34,031 bases of DNA from contig BJOX01000079.1 in the NCBI GenBank assembly GCA_009731375.1, positions 555,423-589,453 on the forward strand, written 5' to 3'. The stretch comes from Paulinella micropora (Eukaryota > Cercozoa > Imbricatea > Euglyphida). Shown here piece after piece: positions 1 to 13,751 of this stretch (within the stretch, counting starts at the first letter, position 1; every line of letters begins with the position of its first letter). The position numbers and the translations under genes are program-made. The notes under the pieces are model-generated. The model was given only the letters and a program-made list of their open reading frames with translations. It was not told the DNA's origin and made no database searches.

Positions 1-39
<39 letters not shown>

Positions 40-40
40 C

Positions 41-88
<48 letters not shown>

Positions 89-169
89 GGATGGATGGAT
101 GGATGGATGGATGGATGGATAGATAGATAGATGGAAGGATGGATGGATGGATGGATGGATGGATAGATG

Positions 170-200
<31 letters not shown>

Positions 201-247
201 GGATGGATGGATGGATGGATGGATAGATAGATAGGTAGATAGATAGG

Positions 248-313
<66 letters not shown>

Positions 314-327
314 TGTAGGTAGTTAGG

Positions 328-406
<79 letters not shown>
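1..406. repeat. (GATA)n microsatellite with GGAT blocks
   Basis: Nearly uninterrupted GATA tetranucleotides, with internal blocks of GGAT (about 88-118, 132-165, 200-222) and a few GTAG variants near 315-330. It starts at the window edge, so its true length is unknown. Apparent ORFs are tetranucleotide translations and are not genes. Confidence 0.97.
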
Positions 407-440
407 CCATGACGCAATCCACAACGATTAGAATGGGCTG

Positions 441-473
<33 letters not shown>

Positions 474-488
474 GAGATATAAATATAG

Positions 489-521
<33 letters not shown>

Positions 522-526
522 TAGAC

Positions 527-595
<69 letters not shown>

Positions 596-661
596 AAGAT
601 AGATAGTTGTAGTGACTTGTCATACCTTATGCCAATCGGATTGCTTATGCTTTTCCAAAAA
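407..661. repeat. Short unique islands, (TA)n and a second GATA tract
   Basis: About 35 nt of non-repetitive sequence is followed by a TA tract (440-470), a GATA tract (about 489-606) and about 50 nt of unique sequence leading into the CATA tract. I see no gene here. Confidence 0.85.
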
Positions 662-836
662 CTACAAAAATACATACAAACATACATACAAGCATTCATA
701 CATGCATATATACATGCATACAAACATGCATACATACATGCATAGATATATATACATACATGCATACATGCATGCATACACAAATACATGCATACATACA
801 TGCATACATACATGCATGCATGCATACATGCATACA

Positions 837-870
<34 letters not shown>

Positions 871-988
871 CATACATACACACATACATACAGACAGACA
901 GACAGACATACATACATACATACATACATACATACATGCATACATGCATACATGCATACATACATGCATACATACATACATACATACA

Positions 989-1022
<34 letters not shown>

Positions 1023-1070
1023 CATATATACATACATACATACATACATACATACATACATACAGACACA
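662..1070. repeat. (CATA)n/(CATG)n microsatellite
   Basis: Imperfect CATA repeat with many CATG and a few CAGA variants. All six frames stay open because a 4-bp repeat lacking stop words cannot close them, so the long Tyr/His/Thr/Ile ORFs are artefacts. Confidence 0.95.
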
Positions 1071-1099
1071 CAGTATAAAACATGCCATTTTATGTTCTG

Positions 1100-1772
1100 C
1101 TCTTTTGTGTTCTGTTACATTATGTTATGTTATGTTATGTTATGTTATGTTATGTTATGTTATGATATGATATATGGTATGATATGGTATGCCATGTTAT
1201 GCTATATGTTATGCTATGTTATGATATGATATGATATGATATGTTATGTTATGTTATGTTATGTTATGCTATGTTATGGTATGACATGTTCTGTTATGTT
1301 CTGTTATGTTCTGTTATGTTCTGTTATGTTCTGTTATGTCATGTTCTGTTCTGTTATGTTATGTTATGTTATGTTATGTTATGTTATGATATGTTATGAT
1401 ATGCTATGTTATGTTATGTTATGTTATGAATGTTATGTTATGTTATGTTGTTATGTTCTGTAACGTTCTTTTACGTTATGTTACGTTATTTTCTGTTCTG
1501 TCCTTTCTGTTCTGTTCTGTTCTGTTCTGTTATGTTATGTTATGTTATGTTCTGTTATGTTATGCTATGCTATGTTATGTTATGATATGATATGTTATGG
1601 TATGATATGATATGTTATGTTATGTTATGTTATGTTATGCTATATTATGCTAAGTCATGTTATGCTATGTTATGTTATGTTATGTCATGTTATGTCATGT
1701 TATGTTATGTTATGTTACGCATGTCATGCTATGTCATGTTATGTTATGTTATGTTATGTTATGTCATGTTAT
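1100..1772. repeat. ATGTT pentanucleotide satellite, degenerate
   Basis: About 670 bp of a five-base repeat (ATGTT, with ATGCT, CTGTT, ATGAT and ATGTC variants). The reverse complement AACAT reappears at 2090-2229, so the family occurs here in both orientations. Confidence 0.93.
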
Positions 1773-1831
<59 letters not shown>

Positions 1832-1884
1832 GGATGGATGGATGGATGGATGGATGGATGGATAGATGGATGGATGGATGGATG

Positions 1885-1983
<99 letters not shown>

Positions 1984-2000
1984 CGATAGATCGATAGATG
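1773..2000. repeat. (GATA)n with a GGAT block
   Basis: GATA tetranucleotides with GGAT at about 1829-1884, and two GATC variants at the right end (about 1980-1998). About 85 bp of mixed sequence follows, with no gene visible. Confidence 0.95.
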
Positions 2001-2084
2001 CCGAAACAGTTTTTCGTATTATATGAACTTATGTGTGATAGATAAATGGATAGTTAGGTAAGTAGATGAAGAGAGAGACATTAT

Positions 2085-2229
2085 ATACATATCATACTAT
2101 AATATAACATAACATTATATAACATAACATAACATAACATAACATAACATTACATAATCCTAACCCTAACATAACATGACATAACATAACATTGACATGA
2201 CATAACATAACATAACATAACATAACATC
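2085..2229. repeat. AACAT pentanucleotide tract with a telomere-like island
   Basis: Inverted-orientation counterpart of the ATGTT satellite. It contains one short CCTAACCCTAAC stretch near 2158-2170 that resembles two telomere-type units, flanked on both sides by AACAT. Confidence 0.85.
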
Positions 2230-2490
2230 TCTCTTCTCTTCTCTTCTCTCTTCTCTTCTCTCCTCTTTTCTCTCCTCTTTTCTCTCCTCTTTTCTCTCCT
2301 CTTTTCTCTCCTCTTTTCTCTCCTCTTTTCTCTCCTCTTTTCTCTCCTCTCCTCTTTTCTCTCCCTCTCTCTTCCGCTCCCTCCTCCCCTCCCTCCTCTC
2401 CCCTTCCCTCCCCTTCCCTTCCCTTCCTTGCCCTTCCCTTCCCTTCCCTTCCCTTCCCTGCCCTTCCCTTCTCTTCTCTTCTCTTCTCTT
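2230..2490. repeat. Pyrimidine-only tract (CTCTT, CTCTTTTCTC, CCTTC)
   Basis: Strand-asymmetric polypyrimidine sequence made of three successive sub-repeats: CTCTT, a 12-mer-like TCTCTCCTCTTT, and CCTTC. The open frames are low-complexity only. Confidence 0.93.
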
Positions 2491-2735
2491 CTCTTCTATT
2501 TGTTCTATCTACTCTATCTATTCTATCTACTCTCCATTGTATCTGTTCTATTAACTCTATTTATTCTACCTATTCTATCTATGCTATCTATTCTATTTAT
2601 TCTATCTACTCTATCTATTCTATCTGTTCTATCTGTTCTATCTACTTTATCTACTCTATCTACTCTATCTACTCTATCTACTCTATCTACTCTATCTACT
2701 CTATCTATTCTATATATTCTATCTATTCTTTTCCA
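2491..2735. repeat. TCTAY pentanucleotide repeat
   Basis: Five-base repeat TCTAT/TCTAC with CTGTT variants, becoming a perfect CTCTATCTAC decamer near 2640-2700. It runs directly into the composite satellite. Confidence 0.9.
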
Positions 2736-2913
2736 TCTACATACCGAGAGCCCGCCGTCGACGAAAGTTTTGCATTCCTCTATCTATCTATGTCTTTACC
2801 TGCCTGTCTGTTTGTCTATCTATCTGTCTATCTGTGTGCATGCGGAGGGCCGATCGTCGACGGAAAATTTGGCATTTTCTATCGATCTATCTATTAATCT
2901 GTCTGTCTGTTTG

Positions 2914-2976
<63 letters not shown>

Positions 2977-3040
2977 GTCTATCTGTCTACATACCCGCTG
3001 CCGATCGAGACGGCCAGCAGGACATCAGGAGTTACTTTGT

Positions 3041-3104
<64 letters not shown>

Positions 3105-3170
3105 TTATCTATCTATCTAACTAACTATCTATCCATCCATCCATCCATCCGTCCGTCCATCCATCCATCC

Positions 3171-3255
<85 letters not shown>

Positions 3256-3356
3256 CACAGGACCTCGCGACCAATTACACAATCTACATACCCTAGCCAC
3301 GAATTGTTTGCATTCTCCATCTATCAATATGTCTTTATCTGCCTGTCTGTGTGTAC

Positions 3357-3390
<34 letters not shown>

Positions 3391-3441
3391 TTATTTATCT
3401 ATCTATTTATCTATCTATTTATTTATCTATCTGTCTATCTG

Positions 3442-3496
<55 letters not shown>

Positions 3497-3616
3497 GTCT
3501 GTCTGTCTGTCTGTCTGTCTGCATACGGAGGGCCTAGCGTCGACAAAAGTTTTTGCCTTCTCTATCTATCTATGTCTATATCTGCCTGTCTGTGTATAGG
3601 TCTTTTTATCTGTCTG

Positions 3617-3684
<68 letters not shown>

Positions 3685-3790
3685 GCTGTCTAGCTGTCTG
3701 CATACGGAGGGCCTAGCGTCGACGAAAGTTTTGCCTTTTCTATCTATCTATGTGTTTATCTGCCTGTCTGTGTATAGATAGATAGACTAT

Positions 3791-3855
<65 letters not shown>

Positions 3856-3868
3856 CATCTATCTATCC

Positions 3869-3928
<60 letters not shown>

Positions 3929-4017
3929 GTCTGTCTGTCTGTCTGCGTACGGAGGCGTCGACGAAAGTTTTGCCTTCTCTATCTATGTCTTTATCTGCCT
4001 GTCTGTGTACAGGTCTG

Positions 4018-4108
<91 letters not shown>

Positions 4109-4380
4109 GTCTATCTGTCTGTCTGCATACGGAGGGCGTAGCGTCGACGAAAGTTTGCCTTCTCTATCTATCTATGTCTTTATCTGCCTGTGTACAGGTC
4201 TCTCTGTCTATCTGTCTTACTCTCTGTCTCTCTGTCTATCTATCTATCTATTCTCTCCACATGCCGAGGGCCTAGCGTCGACGAAAGTATTGCATTCCTC
4301 TCTTATCTACCTATCTATTTATATGACTTTCTTTGTATCTGTCTATCTGCCTGCTATAGAGATAGATGATAGAGAAATAG
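2736..4380. repeat. Composite satellite: ~70-bp unit interspersed in TCTA tracts
   Basis: A conserved unit of about 70 bp recurs between TCTA/TCTG tracts. It reads roughly CATACGGAGGGCCTAGCG, then TCGACGAAAGTTTTGCCTTC, then a TCTA stretch, then TATCTGCCTGTCTGTGTA. Copies begin near 2742, 2838, 2990, 3286, 3521, 3700, 3945, 4126 and 4258, with a diverged one near 4647. Spacing is about 95-300 bp and varies with the length of the intervening TCTA tract. The GTCGAC core is the best conserved part. The open frames are repeat translations. The unit itself has no recognised function. Confidence 0.85.
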
Positions 4381-4404
4381 ATAGAGAAAGATAGACAGAT
4401 AGAC

Positions 4405-4472
<68 letters not shown>

Positions 4473-4489
4473 CGATCGATCGATCGATC

Positions 4490-4560
<71 letters not shown>

Positions 4561-4581
4561 GGATGGATGGATGGATAGATG

Positions 4582-4630
<49 letters not shown>

Positions 4631-4724
4631 GTCTATCTATTCTATCTACATACCGAGGGTCTAGCGTCCACAAACTGTTTGCATTCTTCACAGTACGTCT
4701 TGGGATTCTAACAACATTATACAC
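4381..4724. repeat. (GATA)n in reversed orientation plus a diverged satellite unit
   Basis: The tetranucleotide switches from TCTA to GATA on the same strand near 4355-4385 and contains GATC (4471-4490) and GGAT (4559-4575) blocks. A diverged copy of the satellite unit follows at 4647-4690. The adjoining phrase ACGTCTTGGGATTCTAACAA (near 4697) recurs near 5224. Confidence 0.88.
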
Positions 4725-4759
4725 ATGTATGTATGTATGTATGCATGTATGTATGTATG

Positions 4760-4790
<31 letters not shown>

Positions 4791-5320
4791 TGTAATGTAA
4801 TGTAATGTTATGTTATGTTATGTATGTATGTATGTATGTAATGTAATGTAATGTAATGTAATGTAATGTAATGTAATATATGTATGTATGTATGTATGTA
4901 TGTGTGTATGTATGTATGTATGCATGTATGTATGTATATACGTATGTATGTATGTATGTATTTATCTATGTATGTATGTATCTATGTATGTATGTATGTT
5001 ATGTATGTATGTTATGTATGTATGTATGGTTTGCATGTATGTATGTATGTATGTATGTATGTGTGTGTGTATGTGTCTGTGTGTGTGTATGCATGTATGT
5101 ATGTATGTATCTATGTATGTATCTATGTATGCATGTATGTATGTATGTATGTATGTAATGTATGTATGCATGCATGTATGTATGTATGTATGTATGTATG
5201 TATGTATGTATGTTCTTCAAAATACGTCTTGGGATTCTAACAACAACTTAGACATGTATTTACGTATGTATGCATGTATGTATGTATGTATGTATGTATG
5301 TATGTATGCATGTATGTATG
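4725..5320. repeat. (ATGT)n/(TAATG)n microsatellite
   Basis: GTAT/ATGT tetranucleotides with TAATG pentanucleotide blocks (4788-4875), a GT-rich patch (5059-5090) and a unique island near 5213-5260. No gene. Confidence 0.93.
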
Positions 5321-5324
5321 CATA

Positions 5325-5850
<526 letters not shown>

Positions 5851-5885
5851 AACTTTGTTGGTGTTTGGTAGCTTGCGTTCAAATA

Positions 5886-5886
5886 G

Positions 5887-5956
<70 letters not shown>
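5886..5956. repeat. (AAT)n microsatellite
   Basis: About 23 uninterrupted AAT trinucleotides after a short unique island (5851-5885). Confidence 0.96.
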
Positions 5957-5957
<1 letters not shown>

Positions 5958-5969
5958 GAACGGGACGAG

Positions 5970-5977
5970 AGTCCAAG

Positions 5978-6015
<38 letters not shown>

Positions 6016-6289
6016 TACAGGAGTACGAGGAGGAGGAAAGGAGAAGTAGCAGGAAGAGGGGGAGGAGGAGGAGGAGGAGGAGGAGGAGGAGGAGGAGGAG
6101 GAGGAAAAGGAGCGAGGAGGAAAAGGAGCGAGAAGGAGGAGGAGAAGGAGGAGAAGGAGGAAAAAAGGAGGAGGAGGAGAAGAAGAAGAAGAAGAAGAAG
6201 AAGGAGAGGAAGGAAGGAAGGAAGGAAGGAAGGGAAGGAAGGAAGGAAGGGAAGGAAGGAAGGAAGGAAGGAAGGAAGGAAGGAAGGAA

Positions 6290-6323
<34 letters not shown>

Positions 6324-6690
6324 AGAAGAAAGAAGAAGAAAGAAAGAAGAAAGGAAGAAGAAAGGAAGAAAGAAAGGAAGAAAGAATGAAAGAAAGAAGA
6401 GAAGAAGAAGAAGAAGAAGAAGAAGAAGAAGAAAGAAGAAGAAAGAAGAAGAAAGAAGAAGAAAGAAGAAGAAAGAAAGAAAGAAAGAAAGAAAATGAAA
6501 GAAAGAATGAAGAAGAAGAAGAAGAAGAAGAAGAAGAAGAAGAAGAAGAAGAAGAAGCAGGAGCTGAAGAAGCAGAAGAAGAAGACGAAGAAGAAGAAGA
6601 AGAAGAAGAAGAAGAAGAAGAAGAAGAAGAAGAAGAAGAAGAAGAAGAAGAAGAAGAAGAAGAAGAAGAAGAAGAAGAAGAAGAAGCAGG
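5970..6690. repeat. Polypurine tract: GA, GGA, GGAA, GAAA and GAA repeats
   Basis: About 720 nt with almost only purines on the plus strand, passing through GA, GGA, GGAA, GAAA and finally (GAA)n. The open frames encode Glu/Lys/Arg or, on the other strand, Ser/Phe/Leu runs and are not credible genes. Mirror-symmetric polypurine of this length could form triplex DNA, which is an inference. Confidence 0.94.
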
Positions 6691-6719
6691 CCGCACCGAT
6701 TTCCAATACCTGCACACAG

Positions 6720-7680
<961 letters not shown>

Positions 7681-8079
7681 TATTGTGATGTTTTGTTTTG
7701 TTTTGTGGAAAATTGCACATGTTGTTTTTGTTGGGTTTGGTACTAGGTTGTGGGAGTGGAAGTAGTTCATTACACAAGGCAGCACACTATCCACCACCTT
7801 CTTCATATTCTGCATAAATGATACAATCAATATTATACAACAAGGAACCGTATACACGTATGCAGACGAGACTACATTTTTAATAACAGGTAAACACCCT
7901 AAAAACCTACAAGAAAAAACACAAACAGAAATTTCAAAGTTGAGATGCCATGCGTGATTGTGCGTTTGTCTGATTTGGCGTGTTGTGTGGACCTCTTGAA
8001 TGCGGCTTGAGAAGTAGGATGCATAGAACTGGACTGTGCCTCTCTCTATCTCTCTCTCGATCTCTCTCTCCTCCTCTTC

Positions 8080-8145
<66 letters not shown>

Positions 8146-9000
8146 ATTTGAAATAAGCGTCCCATACGCACCCCTTCTACCGTGAATCGAGTCAAAGTAC
8201 TCAGAGTGTTCCGGTGTTACATATTCTACCCTATATTCTTACTACACTTATGAATCATAATCATTCTTTTCTATCTATTTTCTCTTTCTCTTTCTTCCCT
8301 ATTCTATTCTTTTTCTTTCTTTTTTTTTCCCCTTTTATCTCTTTCTCTATATAGATATTATTAAAAACATACTCTCTCTCTCATCTCTCTCTGTCACTTT
8401 TTAGTTATGTTCACTCTATATTACGTCTCACGCGGAAGTTTTTAGTGGAATCAGGTCGTTCAAGTTGTATCAAGTAGGGAGTGAAAGCCTAGTAAGGACT
8501 CCTCCAAGGGAAGATAGAGGGTGATTGAGTATCTTATTCGATTGACAAGGAAGCTTGCCTGATTGAGAAAAGAGAGAGCCCCGCCTCAACGAATATTTTG
8601 TTTTAGACTTGGACTTTTTATTGAGGATTCTTGAGCTTTACCGAACCTAGAAATGACTTTGGAAGCTTTACCGACCGGTCCGTCGGTTGATACCAGTGCT
8701 GACAAATGGGAACGGCGCGACATTTGGCAAGGGCGCGAAAAATCGACCAAATTTTTTCCGATAAAAGCGTAGAGGGACTGTCCCACCAACCCGCCACCAG
8801 AATATAATAGAATTTATCGATAGGACTGGCAGTGCCAAATTCGAATATGATAGGGATCGTCTACGACTACAAACAACGACTGGATGAAGGGACGAAAAGC
8901 ATGCATATGACAGTGTTGTTTGTGCAGGAACTCGTGAGTCAAGATTGAAGAAGTAGCTTGGAAACAAGTCAAGTTGTAAAAGCCACTACAACCCCGTTTA
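7681..9000. other. Mostly unique DNA, no gene recognised
   Basis: AT-rich, largely non-repetitive sequence apart from CT and CA tracts at 8041-8144 and pyrimidine-rich patches near 8270-8400. The open frames here are 60-100 codons, overlap on both strands, and show no domain, biased composition or splice-consistent continuation. I find no tRNA or other RNA gene. Confidence 0.6.
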
Positions 9001-9195
9001 TACAATGTATACCCTGAAACTGTCAAGGTATACCCTGAAAAGCCTCAAGATATTGATTTCTTTACCTTGAACATCCTCAAGGTACTGAATTCTATACCTT
9101 GAAATTGATAAAAACCTCAAGATATTTATTTCTATACCTTGAAACAGTGAAAAAAAATCCATATTTCAAGGTAAAAAAATTTTATACATTGAAAA
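9001..9195. repeat. Degenerate CAAGGTATACCTTG palindromes
   Basis: Decayed copies of the palindrome found throughout 9-17 kb, for example CAAGGTATACCCTGAAA near 9024. Half-sites such as CTCAAGATATTGATTTCT and TATACCTTGAAA are spaced about 30-45 bp apart. Confidence 0.7.
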
Positions 9196-9212
9196 TTTCA
9201 ATTGTGCGTTCG

Positions 9213-9312
9213 GCCCGCGAAAAGAAATCAGGAAAAGAACGTGTCTGCGATAAGAAATCAGGAAAAGAACGTGATCCTCGATAAGAAATCAGGAAAAGAA
9301 ATCAGGAAATGT
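9213..9312. repeat. ~31-bp tandem repeat, three copies
   Basis: The unit AAGAAATCAGGAAAAGAACG followed by about ten variable bases occurs three times in a row, with a truncated fourth copy. No coding potential is evident. Confidence 0.8.
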
Positions 9313-9400
9313 GCCAAAACAAAATTTAGTATTTTTACCTTTGGTGGGGTTTCAAAAAAGCATTTGTTTGATTTTCCCCCACCTTTTACATCTTTGTATT

Positions 9401-10000
<600 letters not shown>

Positions 10001-10035
10001 GATCCCTGACTGCGTACATAGATATACTGTTTTTT

Positions 10036-10341
10036 GAAATTTTGACATGCGCCCCGAGGGTGGTCGCAACTTCCGACACGAAAATTCAATAGAGCTCATC
10101 CACACGCGTCGAATACAAAAAAAAAATCAAAAAGAGCAGAGTTTACATCCGCAAAGATTTTTTGAAAATTTTTTATTCACCTTGATATTTCAAAGTATAC
10201 TTTCATAAAAAATTCAAAAAATCCTTGCGCTTGTAAACTCAGCTCTTTTTCGATTTTTTTTGTATTCGACACGTCTGGATGAGCTCTATTAAAGTCTCGT
10301 GTCGGAAGTTGCGAGCACCCTCGGGGCGCATGTCAAAATTA
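10036..10341. mobile_element. 306-bp foldback (MITE-like) element
   Basis: The left arm, starting AATTTTGACATGCGCCCCGA near 10039, is repeated in inverted orientation on the right, ending TCGGGGCGCATGTCAAAATT at 10340. Matching blocks run inward: GCAACTTCCGACACGA, AGAGCTCATCCA, GTCGAATACAAAAAAAA, GAGTTTACA and GATTTTTTGAA. Each arm is about 130-140 nt with scattered mismatches, and the loop is about 35 nt. There is no ORF. A non-autonomous foldback transposon or MITE is the simplest reading. I could not identify an unambiguous target-site duplication. Confidence 0.8.
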
Positions 10342-10363
10342 AAAAAAAAAATCTTTCTATGTA

Positions 10364-10505
10364 CGTCACCTTGATATTTCAAGTTATACTTGGAAAATCA
10401 ATGTATACCTTGATATTGCAAGATATACCTTGACTAGTGCAAGGTATACCTTGACTGTTTCAATGTATACCTTGAGTATTTCAAGGTATACCTTGGATAT
10501 GTAAG
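10364..10505. repeat. Cluster of CAAGGTATACCTTG palindromes
   Basis: About six perfect or near-perfect copies spaced about 22-25 bp, with short AT-rich spacers such as ACTGTTT, AGTATTT and ATATTT. Confidence 0.85.
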
Positions 10506-10701
10506 ATAAACATTGAAATGCTAAGTCCTTGCATGTCTATTTCTTCTGATGCTGCGTGACAGGATAATCTCAAGGGCGATTTCCCTCCGATAAACTAAGA
10601 GGAGATGTGTGCATAGAACATAGCTTGGCCCTCAAGGAGATGATGATAGAGATGTACTTTTCTCTGCATCTCTTTCTCTCCGTCTCTCTGTTGCTTTTTC
10701 T

Positions 10702-10732
<31 letters not shown>

Positions 10733-10945
10733 TTTCTCTATCTCTATCTCTCTCTCTCTCATTTCTCTCAATCTCTCTCTCTCTCTCGATCTCTCTTTCT
10801 TTCCTTTCCTTCTCTCAAGACATTATGTCTTAATTTATTGCTTGCTCTCTTTCTCTTTTTCGATCTCTCTCTCTCTCTCATTTCTCTCAATCTCTCTCTC
10901 TCATTTCTCTCTTTCTTTTCTTTCCTTCTTTCAAGATATGTCTCG

Positions 10946-10994
<49 letters not shown>

Positions 10995-11108
10995 TCTCTG
11001 AATCAAGGTATACCTTGCCTTACTAAGGTATACCTTGCCCTACCAATGTTTACCTTGAATCACAGATCTCTCTCTACCTCTCTCCCTCCCTCTCGCTCTC
11101 TCTCTCGC

Positions 11109-11152
<44 letters not shown>
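10506..11152. repeat. (CT)n field with palindromes at 11003-11060
   Basis: About 130 bp of unique sequence, then CT tracts interrupted by recurrent phrases (TTTCTCTCAATCTCTC, CTTTCTTTCCTTTC, GTCTTAATTTATTGCTTGC). Three palindrome copies lie near 11004-11060. The CT frames are not genes. Confidence 0.9.
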
Positions 11153-11659
<507 letters not shown>

Positions 11660-11663
<4 letters not shown>

Positions 11664-12019
11664 TCACTTCAACGTATGCTTGAGTGCCTGTCCACGTGGC
11701 ATTGATTAAGTACGGGCCCTAGTCTTTGTGATGGTGTACCCATTGCAAAACTACGTGCTTCAGAACGACTTTGCAGACGTAGGAATGAACATCTTTTGAT
11801 GTATTGCTGGTACATGTCCCGAGTTACCTCCGTAACGTAGAAGGCGTATGCACAAAGGTTTGTTCTACGGTTTTGAGATACATGCATATGAGAGTGTTGG
11901 CTTTTTATGTGCTTGCACGTTTTACTTTTTTTACTTACTACATGATGCATCATGTATATGTACTGTATATATATATATATATATATATATAAACTTACAT
12001 GATGCATCATTTATATGTA

Positions 12020-12024
<5 letters not shown>
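11660..12024. repeat. Core repeat, copy 3, with duplicated 3' end
   Basis: Complete core, followed after a TA tract by a second partial 3' end (near 11994-12022: ACATGATGCATCATTTATAT). This suggests a local duplication of the core terminus. Confidence 0.82.
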
Positions 12025-12068
<44 letters not shown>

Positions 12069-12145
12069 AACTTTTCTCTGCATCTCTTTCTCTCCGTCTC
12101 TCTGGTGCTTTTTCCTCACTCTCTCTCTCTCTCTCTCATTTCTCT

Positions 12146-12190
<45 letters not shown>

Positions 12191-12333
12191 ATTTCTCTCT
12201 TTCTTTTCTTTCCTTCTTTCAAGATATGTCTCAATGTGTCTCTCTCTCTCTCTCTCTTTCCTCTCTGAATCAAGGTATACCTTGCCTTACCAAGGTATAC
12301 CTTGCCCTACCAAGGTATACCTTGAATCACAGA

Positions 12334-12398
<65 letters not shown>

Positions 12399-12405
12399 CT
12401 CTCTC
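12025..12405. repeat. (TA)n, (CT)n and three CAAGGTATACCTTG palindromes
   Basis: TA and CT tracts, with palindrome copies at about 12269-12332 spaced about 22 bp apart by CCTTAC/CCCTAC. Confidence 0.9.
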
Positions 12406-12600
12406 CATCTCACGACAACGTATGCTTGAGTGCCTGTCCACGTGGCATTGATTAAGTATGGGCCCTAGTCTTTGTGATGGTTGGTGTACCTATTGCAACA
12501 CTACGTGCTTCGGAACGACTTTGCAAACGTAGGAATGGACATCGTTTGATGTATTCTTTTATGCATCAATTATATGTACTGTATATTTATATGTATAAAC
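12406..12600. repeat. Core repeat, copy 4, internally deleted
   Basis: The 5' half of the core is intact up to TTTGATGTATTC. It then jumps to ATGCATCAATTATATGTACT, missing about 130 nt of the middle that copies 2 and 3 contain. Confidence 0.8.
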
Positions 12601-12637
12601 TTTTCTCAGCATCTCTTTCCCTCCGTCTCTCTGTTGC

Positions 12638-12706
<69 letters not shown>

Positions 12707-12793
12707 CTCTCAATCTCTCTCTCTCTCTCTCTCTGATTTCTCTCTTTCTTTTGTTTCTTTCTCTCAAGATGCTCTATGTCTTAATTTATTGCT

Positions 12794-12828
<35 letters not shown>

Positions 12829-12914
12829 TTCCTTCTCTCAAGATATGTGTCAATGTCTCTCTCTCTCTCTCTCCCTCTCGATCTCTCTCTCTCTCTCATT
12901 TCTCTCTCTTTCTT

Positions 12915-12999
<85 letters not shown>

Positions 13000-13003
13000 G
13001 CTC
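12601..13003. repeat. (CT)n field
   Basis: CT dinucleotides with the same interrupting phrases as earlier CT fields. The Ser/Leu open frames are low-complexity artefacts. Confidence 0.93.
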
Positions 13004-13077
13004 GAAGCATCAAAGGCAGTGCTGCAGGACTTGCGGACAAAGCAGCCGTTTTGTGAGATTTCGTCGTCGTCTCGGAG
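13004..13077 (+). CDS. Possible short exon, function unknown
   Basis: A short non-repetitive island reads EASKAVLQDLRTKQPFCEIS in one frame and ends at a plausible donor AG|GTACAG. The other frames are less protein-like. It could be an upstream exon of the plus-strand SET gene, but the distance (through GA repeats and palindromes) and the lack of a frame link make this weak. Confidence 0.2.
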
Positions 13078-13110
13078 GTACAGTCTTTTCTTCCCTCAGG
13101 CTTTGCTACC

Positions 13111-13171
<61 letters not shown>

Positions 13172-13322
13172 GACTTTTCAAGGTATGCCTTGGCTGTTTA
13201 AGGAATACCTTGCCTTTTGATAAGGTATACCTTGGCTTTTCAAGGTATACCTTGGCTGTTTAAGGTATAGCTTGCCTGTCGATAAGGTATACCTTGCCTT
13301 TTGAAAGTATACCTTAGCTGTT

Positions 13323-13361
<39 letters not shown>
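13111..13361. repeat. (GA)n tracts flanking ~7 CAAGGTATACCTTG-type palindromes
   Basis: A GA tract to about 13169, then seven perfect or degenerate palindromes (13178-13320) with spacers GGCTGTTT or CCTTTTGAT, then a second GA tract. Confidence 0.88.
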
Positions 13362-13363
<2 letters not shown>

Positions 13364-13371
13364 AGAGTTGG

Positions 13372-13611
13372 AGCTGGTCCGAAGGATTCCATCTTGTTAC
13401 ACCGCCGACTTCATGGGCAAGGCCCGGTTTTTCGGGTCGCACATAGTCGGATGGATGCATGTACAAGGTGCCCCGTGTTGCCCAGGCCTTCCTAGTTGGT
13501 CAGGATGCCGGTCACAACCAAGCTTTCAATTCGTCTTGGTGCTGCCCGTCCAGTTGGGCGGTCACCAAACACAATTGGCGAGAGTCCCCTTCTGAGGACA
13601 TTTTTTACATT
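13372..13611 (+). CDS. Probable upstream exon of the SET-domain gene
   Basis: One frame gives a protein-like stretch (SDGCMYKVPRVAQAF, then FNSSWCCPSSWAVTKHNW, then RESPSEDIFYI). It ends at a convincing donor (ATT|GTAAAT at 13612), and the next acceptor (GCTGCAG, 13749-13751) opens the SET exon. The frame contains one in-frame TAG (13444-13446). The Trp/Cys-rich part could be a small metal-binding module, but I do not recognise the family. The first base is arbitrary because the 5' border merges into a GA tract. Confidence 0.4.
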
Positions 13612-13751
13612 GTAAATTATATATATTACTAATACTAATCAATCATGGTCACCAGAATGAGTATGGTGTGTGTGTATGGTGTGTGTTTATTAATGTAGTT
13701 ATCGATTGATGTACTTGGGGGGGTGTTGTTGCTAGGCTTTATTAGCTGCAG
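13612..13751 (+). other. Intron upstream of the SET exon
   Basis: 140-nt intron with a GTAAAT donor, two TACTAAT/ACTAATC branch-point-like motifs (13625-13642) and a GCTGCAG acceptor. Joining the flanking exons leaves a one-base frame conflict, so one border or one upstream homopolymer count is probably wrong. Confidence 0.5.

Noticed and set aside
8586-9026. Overlapping minus-strand frames of 60-100 codons
   Set aside because: Three frames overlap, none is biased or splice-linked, and they grade into degenerate palindromes.
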